NCBI GenBank assembly: GCA_016215705.1
Contig: JACRIR010000031.1
Location: forward strand, 1 to 35,493
DNA: 35,493 nucleotides
Reading direction: 5' to 3'
Source of the DNA: Candidatus Poribacteria bacterium
GTDB lineage: Bacteria; Abyssobacteria; SURF-5
Shown here: in pieces, positions 6,746-15,450 of the stretch
How the letters are laid out: each line of letters begins with the position of its first letter
How positions within the stretch are numbered: the stretch's first letter is position 1
Position numbers and translations under genes: made by a program
Notes under the pieces: model-generated
What the model was told of the DNA's origin: nothing
What the model saw: the letters and a program-made list of their open reading frames with translations, nothing else
The model's database searches: none

Positions 6746-9211
6746 TTACATCATCGAAAGCGCGTCCATGTCAACCGTGAGACGTGTGCGCGAAGTATGT
6801 TTCTCTTTGTGTGTCGCAATGATCTCCTGACCCAACGACCTGAGCAAGCCGGTACTCGCTGCGAGCACGAGAAACCGGAATCGGAAATGTCCCTTAATCT
6901 TTGCAAGCGGGGCCGCCGACGGGCCCATAACCGTTAACCCCTGCACACGTTTTTGCGCCTCGAGCGGAATCTGCGCAAGCCGGCGGATAGCTTCCAGGGC
7001 GTGCTTTTGCGACATCGAATCCATGAGAACGTTCATAAGGTGGCGATATGGAGGGAAACCCAATTGCTGCCTGTGTTTCATTTCCTCGGTATAGAAGCCT
7101 GCATAGTCGTGTCGGGTGGCGGCCTGAACGGCATAGTGAGCCGGATTGTATGTCTGAATAATGACTTCGCCGCCGAGGTGGCTGCGCCCGGAGCGGCCGG
7201 CCACTTGCATGAGTAGTTGAAAGGTTCTCTCGGCCGCGCGGAAGTCCGGGAGATTGAGCGCGACATCGGCGAGCACGACACCCACGAGCGTAACGCGGGG
7301 AAAATCCAGCCCCTTTGCCAGCATTTGTGTGCCGACGAGAATATCAATCTCTCCCTTTTGGAATGATTTGAGGATTTTCTCATGCCCCCATTTTGTGGAG
7401 GTGGTGTCGGCGTCCATTCTGCAGATGCGGGCCTTCTGGAAAATATTTTCGAGTTCTTCTTCCACGCGTTCCGTGCCGCTTCCAAACTTGGCAAGCTTGG
7501 GATTGCCGCAATATGGACATTGCTCGATTACGGGTTGCATCGAGTTGCAGTAGTGGCATTTCATCCGATTCTCTTTGGCGTGATACGTGAGCGCGACACT
7601 GCAATGCCGGCAACTCAATGAAATCCCACATTTGGGGCAAAGGAAGAATGGTGTGTATCCGCGCCGATTCAGGAAAATAATTATCTGCTCTCCGCGCGAG
7701 AGTTTCTCTTCGATCTTGAAAGAAAGCTCGTCGGAAAGAACAGTCTCGACCGTCTGACCTTTTCGCGTTTGGCGAAGGTCTATCAAATGAACTTTCGGCA
7801 TCGGCTGGTTCTTCACGCGTGTCGTCAGTCCGGAGCGCCGATATTTACCTGATTCGGCGTTGTGATAGCTCTCCAGCGAGGGCGTGGCCGAGCCCAGTAT
7901 CACGACCGCTCGCGCGTCGCGCGCCCTTATGATAGCGACGTCCCGCCCGTGGTAGCGCGGGGTTTCCCCTTGTTTGTAAGACGCTTCGTGCTCCTCGTCA
8001 ACCACGACGAGACCCAGCTTGCGGACGGGCGCGAAAATGGCGGAGCGAGCGCCGACAACGATGTTGCAGGTTCCCGCCCGCACTTGCCTCCATTCGTCGT
8101 AGCGCTCGCCGGAGGAAAGACGGCTGTGCAACACCGCGATTGCATCGCCGAACCTTGCCCGGAAACGAGCGACCGTCTGTGGCGTCAATGAGATTTCGGG
8201 GACAAGCACAATTGCGCCTTTTCCCTGCTTGACTACGAGGTCGAGGGCCTGAAGATAGACTTCGGTCTTCCCGCTTCCGGTAATACCTTCGAGGAGGATC
8301 GTTTGAAATTCGCTTTGCTCGATGTATTTGCGCACAAGGTCGAGCGCCGCCTGCTGTTCGCCCGTCAGACTGTGCCGTATATGCGCAGATTCATCGACGT
8401 ATCTCTCGGGATACGAACGCATGATTTCTTTGACGAAGAGATCGACCAATCCTTTCTTGACCAGTCTGTGGATTGTGTCATACGAACAGCCTGTGGCCTG
8501 TATGAGTTCGGGGGTGAGCATTTCTCCGCGGTCGGCCAGCATCTTCAAGACCAGCGCCTGTTTGGGCGATGCGCTGCCCAGTTCGCTGACAGCCGACCGT
8601 ATATCAACGCCGCTCGCGACTCTGACTGCGCTCAGTTGTTTTGCCTGCGCACCGGGGCGAATGGACGATTCGCGCGCTATGACTCCCCGCTTCTCGAGGG
8701 CCGCTATCGAGCTATGGAGTCCATCGGTTCCAAGAAGCTTTTGCAGTTGCGCAACGCTCACATGTTGCTTTTCGAGGATGAGCTTCATGATCTCGTATTG
8801 TCTGGGCGCGCCGCTACGGAGTTTGTCCATTAGCTTCGTCAATTCATACGCCGGCAGAGGAACCGTGGTAACGTGCGTTCGAGCGGCCAGCCGCACGCCG
8901 GGCGGGAGCGCACAGTCGAGCGCTTGTCCCCACGAACACAGATAGTAATCCGAAATCCAGCGCGTAAGCCGGAGAAGTGAATCATCAAACAGAGGTTCGG
9001 AATCAAGGACATCATCTATCGGCTTGATGTCTTTGTCAGGCGCCTCTGAAGAGATACCCACGACGTAGCCGGTGGCAAGGTGTTTGCGCAAACGCACGGC
9101 AACACGAATGCCGGTCTGAACATACTCTCTGAGTTCATCCGGCACTGAATAAGTGTAGGCGCGATCAAGGGGAAGATTAAAGACGACTTGCGCAAACATC
9201 AGATCGGACAT
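6746..9211 (-). CDS. priA: Primosomal protein N' (replication restart helicase PriA)
   Basis: 821 aa from ATG 9211. The open frame extends to 9319, but that part runs through a palindromic repeat and has no family similarity. The N-terminal DNA-binding domain begins MFAQVVFNLPLDRAYTYSVP. The helicase core has Walker A (GITGSGKTEVYL), VVDEEHEASYKQ and GSATPSLES. Eight cysteines of the zinc-binding region follow (CPKCG, CRHC, CHYC, CPYCG), then VGTQMLAKGLDFPRVTLV and a QVAGRSGR motif VI. All expected motifs are intact. PriA reloads the replisome at stalled or collapsed forks. The gene stands alone, with palindromes of the same family near both ends. Confidence 0.97.
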   Translation of the reverse strand: MSDLMFAQVVFNLPLDRAYTYSVPDELREYVQTGIRVAVRLRKHLATGYVVGISSEAPDKDIKPIDDVLDSEPLFDDSLLRLTRWISDYYLCSWGQALDCALPPGVRLAARTHVTTVPLPAYELTKLMDKLRSGAPRQYEIMKLILEKQHVSVAQLQKLLGTDGLHSSIAALEKRGVIARESSIRPGAQAKQLSAVRVASGVDIRSAVSELGSASPKQALVLKMLADRGEMLTPELIQATGCSYDTIHRLVKKGLVDLFVKEIMRSYPERYVDESAHIRHSLTGEQQAALDLVRKYIEQSEFQTILLEGITGSGKTEVYLQALDLVVKQGKGAIVLVPEISLTPQTVARFRARFGDAIAVLHSRLSSGERYDEWRQVRAGTCNIVVGARSAIFAPVRKLGLVVVDEEHEASYKQGETPRYHGRDVAIIRARDARAVVILGSATPSLESYHNAESGKYRRSGLTTRVKNQPMPKVHLIDLRQTRKGQTVETVLSDELSFKIEEKLSRGEQIIIFLNRRGYTPFFLCPKCGISLSCRHCSVALTYHAKENRMKCHYCNSMQPVIEQCPYCGNPKLAKFGSGTERVEEELENIFQKARICRMDADTTSTKWGHEKILKSFQKGEIDILVGTQMLAKGLDFPRVTLVGVVLADVALNLPDFRAAERTFQLLMQVAGRSGRSHLGGEVIIQTYNPAHYAVQAATRHDYAGFYTEEMKHRQQLGFPPYRHLMNVLMDSMSQKHALEAIRRLAQIPLEAQKRVQGLTVMGPSAAPLAKIKGHFRFRFLVLAASTGLLRSLGQEIIATHKEKHTSRTRLTVDMDALSMM

Positions 9212-9278
9212 TCGGCGCTGCTTCCATTCAGATTCGTCAGTTCTATCGTGATTGTTCTTTGTGGCTCTGGAGCGTTTG

Positions 9279-9311
9279 TTCGGGGACACAATGTCGCATC
9301 GTGTCCCCGAA
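9279..9311. repeat. GGGGACAC-family palindrome upstream of priA
   Basis: Arms TTCGGGGACACAATG (9279-9293) and CATCGTGTCCCCGAA (9297-9311) around TCG, with one mismatch. Outer arms TTC/GAA. It lies between the HNH and priA genes. Confidence 0.75.
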
Positions 9312-9327
9312 TAAACCAATAAATCAA

Positions 9328-9352
9328 ATGGGCCTGCTCAAGTCAGGCCCAT
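9328..9352 (-). terminator. Probable intrinsic terminator of the HNH gene
   Basis: A perfect 9-bp stem, ATGGGCCTG (9328-9336) with CAGGCCCAT (9344-9352), and a 7-nt loop. On the minus strand it is followed by TTTGATTTATT. It is 53 nt downstream of the HNH stop. Confidence 0.65.
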
Positions 9353-9404
9353 GAATTAGAATTCCTACGGATTACAGGCGACCGGCTATGTCAGAGGGGG
9401 TTTC

Positions 9405-9995
9405 TTAGTCCTTCAACTCGACATCCCAGTATGCGGCGTCAACGAATCTTTGCCAGCTTTGCTTGCGGACCGAGGAAAAGCTCTCTCCGGAGTATGGTAT
9501 CCACCGGGGTTTGCGCGGCTTACGAATGAGGGGCATCTCCGCCTCGTCCGGCAAGCGGCTGCCTTTCTTGACGTTGCAAGGAACGCACGCAAGCACGAGA
9601 TTTTCCCACGTCGAGCGTCCGCCGAGGCTGCGCGGCACGACGTGATCGAGCGTGAGTTCCCACTTTTTGAATTTCTCGCCACAGTATTGGCAGGTGCTCT
9701 TGTCTCTTTCAAATATATTGCGTCGGGAGAACTTTATGTCGCGGCGATAAATGCCGTTAAAGGCCGTCAGGACAATGACTTCCGGTATCATGATCTTGAA
9801 GTTGACGGCTTGAATATAGTAGTCGTCCGCTGTCTTGGATAGTTCCTTCCAGTTGTCGAAATCATAAGTGGAAAAATCGTGTGGTGAGACTACCTTGGCA
9901 TAGCCCTGATAAAGCAGAGTAATCGCACGGCCGGCGTTCGCGACCTGTATCGCGATCCACGAACGGTTCAGTACCAGGACACTTTCATTGAGCAT
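9405..9995 (-). CDS. HNH endonuclease family protein
   Basis: 196 aa from ATG 9995, which has AGGA 7 nt upstream; GTG 10001 in the same frame overlaps that site. The N-terminal part (VLVLNRSWIAIQVANAGRAITLLYQG) is the conserved region of a common stand-alone HNH family. The nuclease part has CQYCG, LDHVVPRSLGGRSTWENLVLAC and CNVKKG, so the zinc cysteines and the catalytic His of the HNH motif are intact. These proteins occur in many phyla as single genes of unproven function, probably DNA-acting. It has its own promoter and terminator, with no restriction or phage genes nearby. Confidence 0.9.
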   Translation of the reverse strand: MLNESVLVLNRSWIAIQVANAGRAITLLYQGYAKVVSPHDFSTYDFDNWKELSKTADDYYIQAVNFKIMIPEVIVLTAFNGIYRRDIKFSRRNIFERDKSTCQYCGEKFKKWELTLDHVVPRSLGGRSTWENLVLACVPCNVKKGSRLPDEAEMPLIRKPRKPRWIPYSGESFSSVRKQSWQRFVDAAYWDVELKD

Positions 9996-10020
9996 ATTCA
10001 CTTCCTTTTATACAAGCCTT

Positions 10021-10049
10021 ATTATAAATGTCCGGCTGACAAAAGTCAA
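10021..10049 (-). promoter_or_regulatory. Sigma70-type promoter of the HNH gene
   Basis: On the minus strand, TTGACT (10044-10049), a 17-nt spacer, then TATAAT (10021-10026). It is close to consensus, with the start codon 26 nt downstream of the -10 box. Confidence 0.8.
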
Positions 10050-10133
10050 GTGTGGGGCAATGGTAACAATGGTTACGTGTGTGTGCGTGAGGCAAGAGCG
10101 GTTCGCGCTCTCGTGAGGAGCGGGGAACGAAGA

Positions 10134-10157
10134 GGGCGCAATGAATTGCGCCCCTAC
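10134..10157 (-). repeat. REP element with 5' GTAG
   Basis: On the minus strand it reads GTAG followed by a GGGCGCAATTCATTGCGCCC hairpin. A GTAG tetranucleotide 5' of a hairpin is the hallmark of REP sequences recognised by TnpA-REP (Y1) transposases. Relatives lie at 10897, 12383, 20878, 20923 and 24909. Confidence 0.75.
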
Positions 10158-10173
10158 AGGGGAGAACAAACAG

Positions 10174-10354
10174 AATAGGGACAGGCTTGAACCCGGGGTC
10201 TGCCCCGTGATTGGCGAGTTCGCGTAGGCTTCTGCAGGCGCGAATCTATTTGCACGGTTTTTCCGGCCTGTTTTGGCCATATGCGCGCGAATGAATTCGC
10301 ACGCACAGAATTGAGGGACAAGTCCACAACCCGAACTTTGGGTCTGTCCCTATT
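10174..10354. repeat. 181-bp element with 11-bp terminal inverted repeats
   Basis: AATAGGGACAG at 10174-10184 is mirrored by CTGTCCCTATT at 10344-10354. A second GGGACA word lies near the right end. The inside has no plausible gene. It resembles GGGACAG-bounded non-autonomous elements linked to REP-type transposases; the link is inferred. The right end lies 11 nt past the thioesterase stop, so it may also end that transcript. Confidence 0.6.
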
Positions 10355-10364
10355 GTAAATGGCA

Positions 10365-10838
10365 TCATGTAGCCGGGCCGACACGCACTGCAACCACTTC
10401 GCCGCGAACACACTCTTCTCCATGAGCGCGAAGGACAGTCTCGACAACGATGCTGCGGTTCCCCTTTTTAACGACTTTCGAACGCAGTTCGAGTGTTGTG
10501 TCCATCGGAGTTCGCTTCAGATAGGTGACCGTCAGCTTGGCTGTTGCGTAATCGATGTCATTCCCTTCACCGATTTGGCGTCCCTCAAGTTTATAGGCGG
10601 TCGCAACTGCGGTGTATACGCTGTGACAATCAATCAGAGTGGCGGCAACTCCTCCGTTGAGAGAGTCGGATGGTCCGGATGAATGAAAGGGTTGAGGTGT
10701 CCAGCGGCAGACAGCCTCGTCACCATCCCAGTAGCTCTTGATGTTGAGCCCCCGCACATTGTCAGCGCCGCACCCATAACAGTGTCGTCTGGGAGACGCG
10801 GCGGAGACTAAATCCTGAAACGCTTTCTTCTCGTTCAT
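10365..10838 (-). CDS. PaaI-family hotdog thioesterase
   Basis: 157 aa. The hotdog core is recognisable: SDSLNGGVAATLIDCHSVYTA (loop and catalytic helix), then LTVTYLKRTPMDTTLELRSKVVKKGNRSIVVETVL as the beta-sheet. An N-terminal CYGCG precedes the fold, as in a subgroup of PaaI-like enzymes. The reaction is expected to be hydrolysis of acyl-CoA thioesters; the substrate is not predictable. GAGGATC precedes the ATG. It could relate functionally to the acyl-CoA synthetase subunit on the same strand, but priA and an HNH gene lie between them. Confidence 0.88.
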   Translation of the reverse strand: MNEKKAFQDLVSAASPRRHCYGCGADNVRGLNIKSYWDGDEAVCRWTPQPFHSSGPSDSLNGGVAATLIDCHSVYTAVATAYKLEGRQIGEGNDIDYATAKLTVTYLKRTPMDTTLELRSKVVKKGNRSIVVETVLRAHGEECVRGEVVAVRVGPAT

Positions 10839-10896
10839 AATGATCCTCGGTATATGGTTTCATAAATGCGGTAACGTATGCGCTCGAGTTCTGTGA

Positions 10897-10921
10897 GGGC
10901 GACTCACCGAGTCGCCCCTAC
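10897..10921 (-). repeat. REP element with 5' GTAG, different stem
   Basis: On the minus strand, GTAG then GGGCGACTCGGTGAGTCGCCC. The inner stem differs from the copy at 10134, but pairing is preserved. Confidence 0.7.
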
Positions 10922-11000
10922 AAAATAAGATTCATCACATGGGACCTCTCCGGCGCTCTATGAGCGAATGAGGTGACGACTGGAGAGTAGATGCCTTCGG

Positions 11001-11091
11001 AAAACCGGGGACACGATGGGGCATCATGTCCTATGATTTTCCCCGCGCATGAAATTTGGGGACACGATGGGGCATCATGTCCCCAAATTTC
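11001..11091. repeat. Two GGGGACAC-family palindromes in tandem
   Basis: The first copy, 11001-11040, has a damaged right arm (GTCCTATG in place of GTCCCC). The second copy has arms 11051-11069 and 11073-11091, 19 bp with one mismatch, and outer arms GAAATTT/AAATTTC. It lies just downstream of the PEBP stop codon on the minus strand. Confidence 0.75.
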
Positions 11092-11107
11092 GTTGCAGGC
11101 TTGCGTT

Positions 11108-11683
11108 TCATCGACCGTACCTGCCCATCAACTGGGCCTCAGCAAGGATGTGTCCCTGGATCGCTTTCATGACGTCGGCCTTTGTTGCGCCGATCTTCAA
11201 CTGCGGCTCAATATCGACGGCATAAAGCTTGAAGAAATATCTGTGCGGTTTCCCCGGCGGGGGGCATGGGCCGCCGTAGCCGAGATTGCCGAAATCATTC
11301 CGCCCCTGTTTCGCGCCACCGAGCACGTCGCCGGTTTTGGGCACACCTTCGGGCAATTCACTGACATTTGGTTTCAAGCCGAAGAGGACCCAGTGAACCC
11401 ATGTGCCCACGGGCGCATCGGGGTCGTCGCAGATGAGGACAAGGCACATGGTTCCGGCCGGGGTCGCCGACCACGATAGGGCAGGGGAGACGTCTTCGCT
11501 GTCGCACGTGTGTTTCTTCGGAATCATGCCGCCTTCTTTGAATGCGCTGCTTTGGATTAGCATTTTCGCGACTCCTTCTTTGGTTTCGCTTCCGCTTGCG
11601 GTCAAGGCATGGTCGCAAATGCCTGCAAGAGAAAACAGGAACACGGCCATCTGTATTATGAAGGTACTGAGTTTCTTCGCCAT
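11108..11683 (-). CDS. Secreted YbhB/YbcL-type PEBP (Raf kinase inhibitor-like) protein
   Basis: 191 aa from ATG 11683, with GGAGG 7 nt upstream. An N-terminal signal peptide (KKLSTFIIQMAVFLFSLAGICDHALTAS) precedes the mature domain. Family motifs are SSAFKEGGMIPKKHTCDSEDVSPALSW, LICDDPDAPVGTWVHWVLF and GGPCPPPGKPHRYFFKLYAVD, which together form the anion-binding pocket. Bacterial members bind small anions or phospholipid headgroups and have no agreed function. The signal peptide suggests a periplasmic version. The gene stands alone, with a MITE-like element inserted about 60 bp upstream. Confidence 0.9.
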   Translation of the reverse strand: MAKKLSTFIIQMAVFLFSLAGICDHALTASGSETKEGVAKMLIQSSAFKEGGMIPKKHTCDSEDVSPALSWSATPAGTMCLVLICDDPDAPVGTWVHWVLFGLKPNVSELPEGVPKTGDVLGGAKQGRNDFGNLGYGGPCPPPGKPHRYFFKLYAVDIEPQLKIGATKADVMKAIQGHILAEAQLMGRYGR

Positions 11684-11740
11684 CGCAGGTCCTCCCGACG
11701 TTCTCCCATATCTCCCAGCGCGGGTCATTCATAAATATAA

Positions 11741-12160
11741 CACTGCTGTCCAAAATAAAAAAGCCTGAACCGCAGAGGGCGCGGAGGGGCGCAGAGCAGC
11801 ACAGCCGCAACCAAGCAAAGAAGAAAAAGTTTGGATCACGAATTACACGAACTACACGAATACAACTTCCTGAATGTCATTCCCGCGAAAGCGGGAATCC
11901 ATTTTGTGACAACGACTTATATGAGGACTTTGCCAAAACTCACGACGGAAATTCAAGAAATTGACAGTGAGCAATGCAGAGAAGAATGGCAAAAAGCCAA
12001 TGTCCTTAGCGTACTCTGCGCACTCTGCGGTTGATGATTTGTGCAAGTTGTTTCGCCTTTGCTGTTCATGACAAAGGGGTTTTCTGGTTTGTGCATGTCA
12101 GCGTTATTCAGTGGTGATAGGCTCTTTCGGGGATTCCGTTCTATTTTTTTGGACACGAGT
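11741..12160 (+). mobile_element. MITE-like element A with perfect 10-bp target duplication
   Basis: ATAAATATAA lies on both sides (11731-11740 and 12161-12170). The ends are imperfect inverted repeats: CACTGCTGTCCAAAA on the left, TTTTTTTGGACACGAGT on the right. The 420-bp interior has no transposase. It carries an ACCGCAGAGG-type block and the composite repeat at 11836-11902. Its right half (about 11965-12132) is homologous to element B at 16192-16420. End sequence and duplication size fit a non-autonomous derivative of an IS4-type element; the family assignment is inferred. Confidence 0.8.
11836..11902 (+). repeat. Composite dispersed repeat, inside MITE-like element A
   Basis: Degenerate CACGAAT tandem words, then the hairpin ATTCCCGC-GAAA-GCGGGAAT. 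It is the inverted counterpart of 4865-4940, with the same order of modules. Confidence 0.6.
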
Positions 12161-12382
12161 ATAAATATAATTCAAATTTCGATAAATGACAACTGCGACT
12201 TGAACTACCCGCGCGGAAATGTGTATGATTGCCCCACTTGTTTTTTATCGGAGGGGGATTGTTCACGGGGGCGACTGGAATAATGCACGGGCGTCGTTGC
12301 GCGCCGAAGCAGTTCCTATTTTCACCGTGGCAGGCTGCAAAAGGCTAGTGTTCTGACAACTTTGTCTTGTCGGTTTCTGTAA

Positions 12383-12406
12383 GGGCGCAGCACGCTGCGC
12401 CGCTAC
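12383..12406 (-). repeat. REP element with 5' GTAG, diverged
   Basis: On the minus strand, GTAG then a GGCGCAGCGTGCTGCGCC hairpin. It lies 56 nt upstream of the symporter start. Confidence 0.6.
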
Positions 12407-12462
12407 AAGACCATACTGCTCAGACTTGCGGGCACAGGTGTGAAAATGACACCAGTCGGGCA

Positions 12463-13971
12463 ATGAAAACTACAAACTCAAGAAACAAAGTCTCGATATT
12501 CGAGAAATCGTGTTATGGGGCGTCCGGTTTCGGAATCGGACTTACCCGCAACATGATCGGCATATATCTGCTTTTCTACTATGCGGACGTCATCGGGTTG
12601 AGCCCTGCATATATCAGCCTGGCCATAATGATCGGCAATGTGTGGGATGCGATCACTGACCCGCTGATGGGGTTCATCTCCGACCACACGCACACCCGAT
12701 GGGGGCGACGGCGCGTATATATTCTCGGGGCCGCGCTTCCGCTCGGCGTACTGGTGTTTCTTACGTGGGCGCCCCCGTCCGGGCTTATGGGATTACCGCT
12801 CTTCGTATATGTGAGCGTTTTGCTTGCGTTCCTCTATGCTGCATTTACCGTCGTGTGCGTTCCGCAGCTTGCATTGGGCGCAGAACTGAGCTCAGACGCC
12901 GACGAGCGCTCAAGCATCTTCGGTTTCAGTTTCGCGTTCACGCGGTTCGGCGAGCTTTGCGGCGCAATTGTCCCGAACGTAGCGATCGAATTTTCCGACG
13001 ACATCATTCGCTTTCTCCATGCGAAGGCCGGTCTGTTCAGCGAGGAGTTCACGGCGAATGCAATTAGCTATTTCAGCCAGCAGACCAACGCCTTCAAATG
13101 GACGGCGGCTTTCATGGGTATAGTGATAACGCTCGGCGCGGTGACGACATTTCTAGGCACGCATGAGCGAGTTCCGCACGAACCTGAACGTAGATCGCTC
13201 AAGGGCGCGCAAGGATTCAAAACTCTCTATGGCGATTTGTTCGGAACCTTGAAAAGCCGTCCGTTCTTCCTTCTGCTTATGGCAATGACCACGATCGATA
13301 TCGGGAGCGGCATTACCGGCTCGATGATGATGTTCGCTACGGAATATTGGCTCAAGATGGCGGACAAAGTGTCTCTCTTCTACGCGACGTACATGGCGTT
13401 CGCGATGGGCGCGGCCATTTTCTGGGTGCAATTCTCGAAACGAACGAGCAAGAAAATGGCATATCTTCTCGGGCAGGCGATACTGACTGTCGGTTTGTTC
13501 GCGACGTTCTTTATGGCGGAAGGAAAATTTCTGCGGGTGTTCGCGCTGCTGGCATTCAACGGGTTCGGCCTCGGAGCATACGTCATGCTGTGGTCGCTTG
13601 TGGCCGACATAGTTGACTACGACGAGTATGCGACTCACAAGAGGCGCGAAGGAGCGTATTACGGCGTCTACACGCTTTTCAGCAAGACAGCCTACGGCAT
13701 TGGCGTCTTTATTACCGGCTTATACTTGAAACTAATCGGTTTCGAGAAAGGTGTCGAGATAACGCCCGAAATATTATTCCGCATAAAACTGCTCTTTGGT
13801 CCGTTGACCGCTCTCATCAATCTTGCCGGCGTCGCTATCTTCTTTTTCTTCCACTATGATAAGAAGGAGCATGAGGGCATTCAACGCGAGCTCGCGTTGC
13901 GGAAGGCGCGCCTGAGCGAGGAATGTGCCGTCACCGCAGGCCACAATGATGCGGACGGCTTGGATCGCTAA
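12463..13971 (+). CDS. GPH-family (MelB-like) sugar:cation symporter
   Basis: 502 aa from ATG 12463; the upstream extension of the frame runs through a REP element. About 12 membrane segments. The signature WDAITDPLMGFISDHTHTRWGRRRVYI (residues 61-87) is the conserved loop 2-3 motif of the glycoside-pentoside-hexuronide (GPH) branch of the major facilitator superfamily, including the Asp residues used for cation coupling in MelB. DYDEYATHKRREGAYYG in the second half is also typical. It is expected to import a glycoside or uronide with Na+ or H+. No glycosidase or regulator is adjacent, so the substrate is unknown. Confidence 0.93.
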   Translation: MKTTNSRNKVSIFEKSCYGASGFGIGLTRNMIGIYLLFYYADVIGLSPAYISLAIMIGNVWDAITDPLMGFISDHTHTRWGRRRVYILGAALPLGVLVFLTWAPPSGLMGLPLFVYVSVLLAFLYAAFTVVCVPQLALGAELSSDADERSSIFGFSFAFTRFGELCGAIVPNVAIEFSDDIIRFLHAKAGLFSEEFTANAISYFSQQTNAFKWTAAFMGIVITLGAVTTFLGTHERVPHEPERRSLKGAQGFKTLYGDLFGTLKSRPFFLLLMAMTTIDIGSGITGSMMMFATEYWLKMADKVSLFYATYMAFAMGAAIFWVQFSKRTSKKMAYLLGQAILTVGLFATFFMAEGKFLRVFALLAFNGFGLGAYVMLWSLVADIVDYDEYATHKRREGAYYGVYTLFSKTAYGIGVFITGLYLKLIGFEKGVEITPEILFRIKLLFGPLTALINLAGVAIFFFFHYDKKEHEGIQRELALRKARLSEECAVTAGHNDADGLDR

Positions 13972-14558
13972 TGTCATAAGTCAAACGACTTGCGCTCCTT
14001 GAGAAACAAGAAGGAGCAGGTCTGCATTCCTGATAATGGCGCAAAGAACATGATGTCAGATGCGTAGACCTGACCTAATGCTGTTCACTTGGGTATCAGC
14101 GCCCTTGCTTGCGCGATGTTTGCTCTAATGTCTTGGTCCTTTTTCGACTATGGGTTGCGATGTCCGCTGTGAGAATACGGCACGTTACAGTGCACGGATC
14201 GTCAAGAACAAAGAGAAAATATGTCTACCACGGGGAACACGGGGAGTCACGGGGTAAAGACGACAAAGCGAGAATGTTCGCTCCTGATCGCGTTTGCTCT
14301 GTCGAAACTTTTTGGGATTCTATTCTCAGCGGTCGCACACCCGAACACAGACTGTCACACCGAAGACGGTGACCCTGTCAAAAGCGTAGCTCTTTGTGTC
14401 TTTCGAAGACGCCCCCCTTATTCAGATCGAATGATTTGACCGCAAGCGGGGCGAAGCGATCACGCGAGAAACCAGAAAGTAAAGGGTAAAGATTTGACCC
14501 CATATGATTCAATCAGCGGATCGTCATTGAAGAGAGCAGGCTCTCCGCGGTAAAATAT
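13972..14558. other. Intergenic region between symporter and ankyrin gene
   Basis: I find no credible gene in this 587-bp stretch. It holds the first copy of the 66-bp direct repeat (14195-14260) and, near 14480-14505, a GGGTAAAGATTTGACCCC-type repeat. The open frames crossing it lack ribosome sites and recognisable domains. Confidence 0.5.
14195..14260 (+). repeat. 66-bp direct repeat, copy 1
   Basis: Matches 16498-16563 at 64 of 66 positions (my alignment by eye). It includes the CACGGGGAACACGGGG word. The two copies bracket the ankyrin and Rhs genes. Confidence 0.85.
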
Positions 14559-15365
14559 TTATTTCTTCGCGCCGGCGCCCTTCAGCATTTTGACGACATC
14601 GGGTTTATTCAGCTTTTCCGCAACCCTCAAGGGCGTTGGGCCCATTTCTGTTTTGACATTTGGATCGGCGCCGTGTTCCAGCAGATACTGAACAATTTCA
14701 GGAGGACAGCTTTGCGTTGCGTCCGTTAATACTGTTCTGTATCCCCTGTCTTTGCCATTGACGTCAGCCCCGTGCTCTACCAGATATCGCACCAAATCAA
14801 AATTACCTTTCCATGCTGCCTGCATCAATGCTGTTGCGTCGTCTTTGGGTTGGGCATTAACATCGGCTCCATGTTCCACCAGGAATCGTATGACCTCAGT
14901 ATGGTTTCCTCCTTCTTCATCGGCCAAATCTGCTGCCGCCGAGTTCAAGGCTGTGCTGCCGTACATATTCTTTGCATTAACGTCGGCTCCGTGTTGCACG
15001 AGAAACCCTACGATTTCAGGACTGCCTTGATATGCCGCATACATTAATACCGTGCCACCGTCTTTCTCCGTCGCGTTGACGTTGGCTCCATGCTCCACAA
15101 GGAGTCGGACGATATCGGCATGGCCTTTGTGCGCTGCCTTCATCAAGGCTGTCTTGCCCTCTTTGTCAGCCGAGTCCGGATCCATTCCTGCGGCCAGAAA
15201 GAGCTCCACGACGGCATGGTTGCCGCTTTCGGATCGGTCCAGAAACTCATGTTTGGTATACTTCACGTTCAACCTGGCCAATTCTTTACGAGCGGGGTTT
15301 CTATCGCATGCAGCAAGCAAAGCGAGCACTGAAATTAGCACAACGACGGCTAATCTCCGGCACAT
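14559..15365 (-). CDS. Ankyrin-repeat lipoprotein, candidate immunity protein
   Basis: 268 aa. The signal peptide ends in the lipobox LLAAC (Cys20), so the protein should be lipid-anchored in the envelope. At least five ankyrin repeats follow, with repeated LLVEHGADVN, TALMKAAHKGH and similar units up to the C-terminus. AGGAGG sits a few nt upstream of the ATG. It begins 86 nt after the stop of the Rhs remnant on the same strand, the place where Rhs toxins keep their immunity gene. Ankyrin-repeat proteins are among the known immunity types of polymorphic toxin systems. Ankyrin lipoproteins also occur in other roles, so the immunity assignment is an inference from position. Confidence 0.85.
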   Translation of the reverse strand: MCRRLAVVVLISVLALLAACDRNPARKELARLNVKYTKHEFLDRSESGNHAVVELFLAAGMDPDSADKEGKTALMKAAHKGHADIVRLLVEHGANVNATEKDGGTVLMYAAYQGSPEIVGFLVQHGADVNAKNMYGSTALNSAAADLADEEGGNHTEVIRFLVEHGADVNAQPKDDATALMQAAWKGNFDLVRYLVEHGADVNGKDRGYRTVLTDATQSCPPEIVQYLLEHGADPNVKTEMGPTPLRVAEKLNKPDVVKMLKGAGAKK

Positions 15366-15450
15366 GGTTCCTCCTATTCAGTATTTCTGTGCCCAGGCAT
15401 TCGTGACTCCGCATCCACTTCTCCCTGTCCTCCCCTAGACTCCTGGGTTA

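Noticed and set aside
9212-9319. Extra 36 residues at the start of PriA
   Set aside because: The segment runs through a palindromic repeat and has no PriA similarity; ATG 9211 fits the family start.
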